Shown here: positions 6,496 through 9,944 of the stretch, in pieces | Numbering within the stretch: the stretch's first letter is position 1 | How the letters are laid out: every line of letters starts with the position of its first letter | Assembly (NCBI GenBank): GCA_022563075.1 | Contig: JADFOC010000053.1 | Location: 1-9,944 of the forward strand | From: Pseudomonadota bacterium | GTDB lineage: Bacteria > Pseudomonadota > Gammaproteobacteria > Pseudomonadales > Pseudohongiellaceae | Direction: 5' to 3' | DNA: 9,944 bases | The notes under the pieces: generated by a model | Database searches by the model: none | Told to the model about the DNA's origin: nothing | The model's input: only the letters and a program-made list of their open reading frames with translations | Position numbers and translations under genes: made by a program

Positions 6496-8541
6496 TCAAG
6501 TGATACGCATCCCTGCTTGCGCGCCACTGTGTGGTTCGAGCAGCCAGATATCCTTGCCACCTGGACCCGCGGCGAGAATCATGCCCTCGGAGACGCCGAA
6601 TTTCATTTTACGTGGTTTTAGGTTCGCCACCACAACCGTCAACATGCCCACCAGGTCGTCCGGGCGATAGGCTGACTTGATTCCTGAGAAGACCGTACGG
6701 GTGAGCGGAGAGCCCTCATCATCTAACCCGAGATCCAGCTGCAGTTTCAAAAGCTTATCAGCTCCTGCCACCTGTTCCGCGGCGACAATTTTTGCGACGC
6801 GTAAATCCACCTTGGTGAAATCAGCAAAATCGATTTCGGGCTCCAGGCCACTGCTATCGGTTTCTGTAGATTGAGTCTTTGCCGCTTGCTGTTGGGCGTA
6901 CTCTTGTTTGGTTGCATCCACCATAGCCTGCACCTTGTCTGCTTCGACCCGAGTCATGAGAGGTTTAAATTTGTTGATCTTGTGATCTAGCAACAGGCGG
7001 TCGATGTCATCCCATTGTAATGGTTCTATAGCAAGAAACTCTTCGGCTTGCTGTGCCATCCGGGGAAGCACTGGTTTTAAGTAACAAATCAATAAGCGGA
7101 ATGCATTTATCCCGGTACTGCATATTTCTTGCAACTGCGGTGATTGCTTGTCCGTCTTGGCGATTACCCAAGGTTGCTTATCGTTTATGTATTGATTGGC
7201 TTTATCAGCCAGAGCCATGATCAGCCGAATTGCCTTGCCGTATTCACGTTGTTCGAAATGTTCGGTGATTTCGTTCTTGGCGGCCTGGATGGCAGCGATC
7301 AACTCTTTGTCATCGAGTTTTTTGGCCAAGCTTCCAGCAAATCCCTTGCTAATAAATCCGGCGCATCGACTGGCTATGTTAACCACTTTGCCCACCAAAT
7401 CTGAATTTACTCGCTGTGCGAAATCCTCCAGGTTCAAATCAAGATCATCTATTCCAGAGGACAGTTTCGCAGCCAGGAAGTAGCGCAAGTACTCTGGATT
7501 AAGATGATCCAGGTAAGTTCGGGCATTGATAAAAGTGCCACGGGACTTTGACATCTTGGTGCCGTCGACAGTAAGAAACCCATGGGCATAGACCGCAGTC
7601 GGTTTGCGGTAACCGGCACTGGTCAGCATCGCTGGCCACAGCAGGGTATGGAAATTAATGATGTCTTTGCCGATGAAGTGATAAAGCTCGGTGTCCTGAT
7701 CAGGTTTCCAGTAGTCATCAAAATTATAGTCGCTGCGGTCACAGAGATTCTTAAAACTCGCCATATAGCCTATGGGTGCATCTACCCACACGTAGAAATA
7801 TTTACCGGGTGCGTCAGGAATTTCAAACCCAAAATAGGGTGCATCCCGGCTAATATCCCACTCTTGCAGTCCTTCATCCAGCCACTCGCTCAGTTTATTG
7901 GCTACTGGTTCTTGTAGCGCGCCGCTGCGGGTCCATTTTTTTAACATGTCGCGAAAAACTGGCAGTGCAAAGAAAAAGTGTTCCGATTCCTTTTCTATCG
8001 GCGTGGCTCCAGAGATAGAGGAGCGGGGATTGATCAATTCGGCTGGGCTGTAGGTGGAGCCACAGACCTCACAGTTATCTCCATATTGGTCCTCGGCATT
8101 ACACTTTGGGCAAGTTCCGGTGATGTAACGATCAGCAAGAAATAGTTTTTTCTCAGGATCATAGAGTTGCTTGATCCGACGGCGATTGATATGCCCATTG
8201 GCATCCAGTGCCTTATAAATCGATTCGGTTAACAGTCGATTTTCTTCCGAGTGAGTGGAATGGTAGTTATCAAACTCAACTAGAAAATCAGCGAAATCTC
8301 GCTGATGGTGTTGCTTAACAGTCTCGATTAATTGCTCAGGGCTGATGCCCTGGCTCTCTGCGCTCAGCATAATGGCTGTACCGTGAGCGTCATCGGCACA
8401 CACACAGATGCAGTCATGACCGCGTAATTTCTGCAGACGTACCCAGATATCAGTCTGGATGGCTTCCATTAAATGGCCCAAATGTAACTCGCCATTGGCA
8501 TAGGGTAGGGCGCCGGTCACCAGAATTTTTCTTTGCTTCAC
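6496..8541 (-). CDS. metG: Methionyl-tRNA synthetase
   Basis: MetG charges tRNA-Met with methionine using ATP in the cytoplasm. The 681-residue product is full length (E. coli 677). In order: the class I HIGH motif as HLGH (20-23) after LPYANGEL; a zinc knuckle with Cys144/147 and Cys157/160; the KMSKS loop (329-333) in [11 protein letters not shown]; an alpha-helical anticodon-binding domain (about 395-550); a polar linker (about 550-568); and a C-terminal tRNA-binding domain of the Trbp111/EMAP-II type (570-681: [30 protein letters not shown]). The start is GTG at 8541, preceded by AAGGA at seven bases. The gene begins 48 bases after the rubredoxin stop on the same strand, so the two are probably co-transcribed. 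Nothing about it looks abnormal. Confidence 0.98.
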   Translation of the reverse strand: MKQRKILVTGALPYANGELHLGHLMEAIQTDIWVRLQKLRGHDCICVCADDAHGTAIMLSAESQGISPEQLIETVKQHHQRDFADFLVEFDNYHSTHSEENRLLTESIYKALDANGHINRRRIKQLYDPEKKLFLADRYITGTCPKCNAEDQYGDNCEVCGSTYSPAELINPRSSISGATPIEKESEHFFFALPVFRDMLKKWTRSGALQEPVANKLSEWLDEGLQEWDISRDAPYFGFEIPDAPGKYFYVWVDAPIGYMASFKNLCDRSDYNFDDYWKPDQDTELYHFIGKDIINFHTLLWPAMLTSAGYRKPTAVYAHGFLTVDGTKMSKSRGTFINARTYLDHLNPEYLRYFLAAKLSSGIDDLDLNLEDFAQRVNSDLVGKVVNIASRCAGFISKGFAGSLAKKLDDKELIAAIQAAKNEITEHFEQREYGKAIRLIMALADKANQYINDKQPWVIAKTDKQSPQLQEICSTGINAFRLLICYLKPVLPRMAQQAEEFLAIEPLQWDDIDRLLLDHKINKFKPLMTRVEADKVQAMVDATKQEYAQQQAAKTQSTETDSSGLEPEIDFADFTKVDLRVAKIVAAEQVAGADKLLKLQLDLGLDDEGSPLTRTVFSGIKSAYRPDDLVGMLTVVVANLKPRKMKFGVSEGMILAAGPGGKDIWLLEPHSGAQAGMRIT

Positions 8542-8589
8542 GCTGCAGTCCTTGGTTGGCTTGTGAGTTAGGGAGAAATCGAGTCTCGG

Positions 8590-8754
8590 TTAAATTTCGA
8601 TCATTTCGAAGTCTTCTTTACCAACCCCGCAATCGGGGCATGTCCAATCATCGGAAATTTCGTCCCAGCGAGTTCCCGGTGAAATACCGTCTTCTGGCAA
8701 GCCCAATTCTTCTTCATATATAAAACCACAAACCATGCATTGCCACTTTTTCAC
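8590..8754 (-). CDS. Rubredoxin (54 aa)
   Basis: This small electron-transfer protein holds a single iron in a Cys4 site. The product begins [16 protein letters not shown] and ends [16 protein letters not shown]. The ligands are Cys6 and Cys9 (CMVCG) and Cys39 and Cys42 (CPDCG), with the conserved aromatic residues Trp4, Tyr13, Trp30 and Trp37. Length and sequence match the 55-residue Pseudomonas RubA type. The start is GTG, with GAGG eight bases upstream; no ATG or GTG occurs upstream in frame before a stop, and KKWQC is the usual start of the family. It lies upstream of metG on the same strand. Rubredoxins pass electrons to alkane hydroxylases, oxygen reductases or peroxide-reducing systems, but no partner or rubredoxin reductase is visible here, so its partner is unknown. 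Confidence 0.95.
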   Translation of the reverse strand: MKKWQCMVCGFIYEEELGLPEDGISPGTRWDEISDDWTCPDCGVGKEDFEMIEI

Positions 8755-9083
8755 CGGGTCATCCTCTAAAGATTCGTCTGCTAGTGCTAGTTCACAGCAA
8801 GCTGGTCACGATTATAACTCGTTATTGACTGGTGGTGATCAGGGGTGTTTCCAGGAAGCCTGGCAAAGAACAAAAAGCCGTCGCCAGTCTGAATCTCGAG
8901 CATGGAATCGGATGTTGAATGCATCTCGACAGGCTGCGCATCATACTTCAAGTCATTACGATATTCAGCTTCTTTTTGCTACAGCAGTTTGCCGGTGACG
9001 CAAGAAATAATGGATGCTTCCTCGCTTGATTGGCTCTATCATTCGCGCTTCATCGATTACATGAAGGCGCATGGGTAGCAGAT
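8755..9083. other. Divergent intergenic region between rubredoxin and dcd
   Basis: These 329 bases separate the rubredoxin-metG unit from dcd and should hold promoters for both directions. I see a strong minus-strand -10 (listed separately). A CCAGG-AAG-CCTGG dyad lies at 8851-8863 with no T-run, so it is not a terminator. A plus-strand open frame crosses part of the region, but it is antisense to rubredoxin at its start, is rich in Ser/Gln/Arg and resembles no family I know. No convincing plus-strand promoter for dcd could be picked by eye; TTGAAT near 8914 has no good -10 at the right distance. No tRNA or riboswitch structure was recognised. Confidence 0.6.
8811..8816 (-). promoter_or_regulatory. 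Consensus -10 box, probable rubredoxin-metG promoter
   Basis: The minus strand reads TATAAT, a perfect sigma-70 -10, about 57 bases upstream of the rubredoxin GTG. This predicts a transcript start near 8803 and a leader of roughly 50 bases. The -35 region (around ATCACC) is poor. The box overlaps a perfect dyad, ATAAC-TC-GTTAT on the plus strand (8814-8825), which may be an operator or may be chance in an AT-rich spot. Confidence 0.4.
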
Positions 9084-9653
9084 ATGAGTATTAAGTCAGA
9101 CCGTTGGATAAGACAGATGGCCCGAGAAGAGGGAATGATAGAGCCATTTGAACCTGAACAGGTCCGCTACTTAAATGGCGAAAAAGTCATTTCATTCGGC
9201 ACCTCCAGCTATGGTTATGATGTACGCTGTGCCAATGAATTTAAAATTTTTACCAACGTGCATACCACCAGCGTGGTGGATCCCAAAAACTTCGATGAAT
9301 CCAGTTTTATCTCGATCGAGGAACCCTATTGCATTATTCCCCCGAATTCATTCGCCCTGGCCCGGACCATTGAGTACTTTCGTATACCCAAAGATGTGTT
9401 GACCATTTGTCTGGGGAAATCCACCTATGCTCGTTGCGGCATTATCGTTAATGTGACTCCTTTAGAACCGGAGTGGGAAGGGCATGTGACTCTGGAATTT
9501 TCTAATACTACGCCGCTGCCGGCCAAAATATATGCCAATGAAGGAGTTGCTCAGATGCTGTTTTATCAATCGGATGAACAATGTGAAACAACCTATAAGC
9601 AGCGTGGGGGGAAATATATGGGGCAGACAGGAGTGACACCGCCGAAGGCTTAG
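9084..9653 (+). CDS. dcd: dCTP deaminase
   Basis: Dcd converts dCTP to dUTP and ammonia, feeding dTMP synthesis through dUTPase; it is a cytoplasmic trimer. The 189-residue product starts [20 protein letters not shown], nearly identical to the remembered Pseudomonas protein. It contains [10 protein letters not shown] (41-50), [19 protein letters not shown] (84-102), the phosphate-binding GKSTYARCG (111-119) and catalytic Glu138 in HVTLEFSN. The C-terminal tail [14 protein letters not shown] is the loop expected to close over the nucleotide. The frame is open 18 codons further upstream to a TTG at 9030, but the ATG at 9084 fits the family start; its Shine-Dalgarno is weak (GGGTAGCAG). It is the only plus-strand gene and is divergent from rubredoxin-metG. 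Confidence 0.97.
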   Translation: MSIKSDRWIRQMAREEGMIEPFEPEQVRYLNGEKVISFGTSSYGYDVRCANEFKIFTNVHTTSVVDPKNFDESSFISIEEPYCIIPPNSFALARTIEYFRIPKDVLTICLGKSTYARCGIIVNVTPLEPEWEGHVTLEFSNTTPLPAKIYANEGVAQMLFYQSDEQCETTYKQRGGKYMGQTGVTPPKA

Positions 9654-9944
9654 CCAGCATATTTTATATAAGGCCTCGAAATTCTTGGCCAAGTGTGGGT
9701 GACAGCATGGATGGAAGTGACTATAGCCCATTGACTGTTGCTGATAGAATTTGCGGCCAGGCGCGCCAGAGAATCCGATCGCTGGATTAAAAAAGTGGGC
9801 TAGTGAACGAAGCATTAGGTCCTGTTAGTTCGTATCAGAATATAAATCCGCGCCGTTATTACTAAGCGTCGAGGTCGACGTCAAAATCTTAGTGGTCGAC
9901 ACCCCCGATCCCAGTCAATTTCTTGACCAATGCGGCGCCGACAG
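9654..9944. other. Right-end region with no supported gene
   Basis: These 291 bases follow dcd. A plus-strand frame starting at the ATG of ATGGATGGAAGTGAC encodes only 27 codons (MDGSDYSPLTVADRICGQAR...) with no good Shine-Dalgarno. From about 9829 to the right edge a plus frame stays open (ending VKILVVDTPDPSQFLDQCGA) but lacks a good start; the minus strand is also open from the edge to a TAA at 9889 (VGAALVKKLTGIGGVDH). Either could be the end of a gene beyond the window, and I cannot choose. GGTCGAC occurs twice, 21 bases apart (9873-9879 and 9894-9900). No clear terminator follows dcd; a GGCC/GGCC hairpin lies near 9672 without a T-run. Confidence 0.5.

Noticed and set aside
8851..8863. 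CCAGG-AAG-CCTGG dyad as a terminator
   Set aside because: It is a short stem without a T-run on either strand and lies upstream of both flanking genes, not after one.
8735..8998. An 87-codon plus-strand frame across the rubredoxin-dcd intergenic region
   Set aside because: It starts antisense to rubredoxin, is low-complexity Ser/Arg/Gln-rich, has no good ribosome binding site and no recognisable domain.
9030..9083. An 18-codon extension of dcd from TTG at 9030
   Set aside because: The family starts at MSIKSD, and the added residues match nothing in it.
9462..9815. A 117-codon minus-strand frame overlapping the end of dcd
   Set aside because: It is mostly antisense to dcd and resembles no family.

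Overview
The window looks like a chromosomal segment of a gammaproteobacterium. The closest remembered matches are Pseudomonas-type proteins: a 189-residue Dcd with the GKSTYARCG motif, a full-length MetG with a C-terminal tRNA-binding domain, and a rubredoxin ending DFEMIEI. No mobile element, CRISPR array, tRNA or rRNA was seen. Nearly everything is on the minus strand; only dcd is on the plus strand.

Layout in the direction of minus-strand transcription: a rubredoxin gene (8754-8590, too short for routine ORF lists) and metG (8541-6496) run together. Next comes a secreted Deg/HtrA-type serine protease with a PDZ and a C-terminal PDZ_3-like domain (6291-4780). Then follows an Rnf/Rsx electron-transport operon, rsxA-rsxB-rsxC-rsxD-rsxE, whose genes abut or overlap by a few bases (4628-62), and the first 21 codons of nth, which runs off the left edge. 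On the right, dcd (9084-9653) is divergent from the rubredoxin gene. The last 290 bases hold no gene I can support.

The notable point is the Rnf operon. The standard order is A-B-C-D-G-E-nth, but here rsxD overlaps rsxE by a base or two with its own Shine-Dalgarno, so rsxG (the periplasmic subunit carrying covalent FMN) is absent from the locus. Independently, the four cysteines with which RsxA and RsxE normally hold a [2Fe-2S] cluster inside the membrane are all replaced (Ser and Ser in RsxA; Ser and Phe in RsxE). The soluble ends of the machine are intact: RsxB keeps all 12 cluster cysteines, RsxC keeps its nucleotide/FMN regions and 8 cysteines, and RsxD keeps the flavinylated Thr, though its motif is slightly altered. 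In the accepted Rnf electron path, RsxG-FMN and the RsxA/E cluster are adjacent carriers between RsxD and RsxB. The locus therefore lacks a contiguous middle section of the chain while its reading frames and translational coupling stay intact. This suggests either a re-wired Rnf variant or a complex at an early stage of decay. It is the strongest candidate here for something not yet described.
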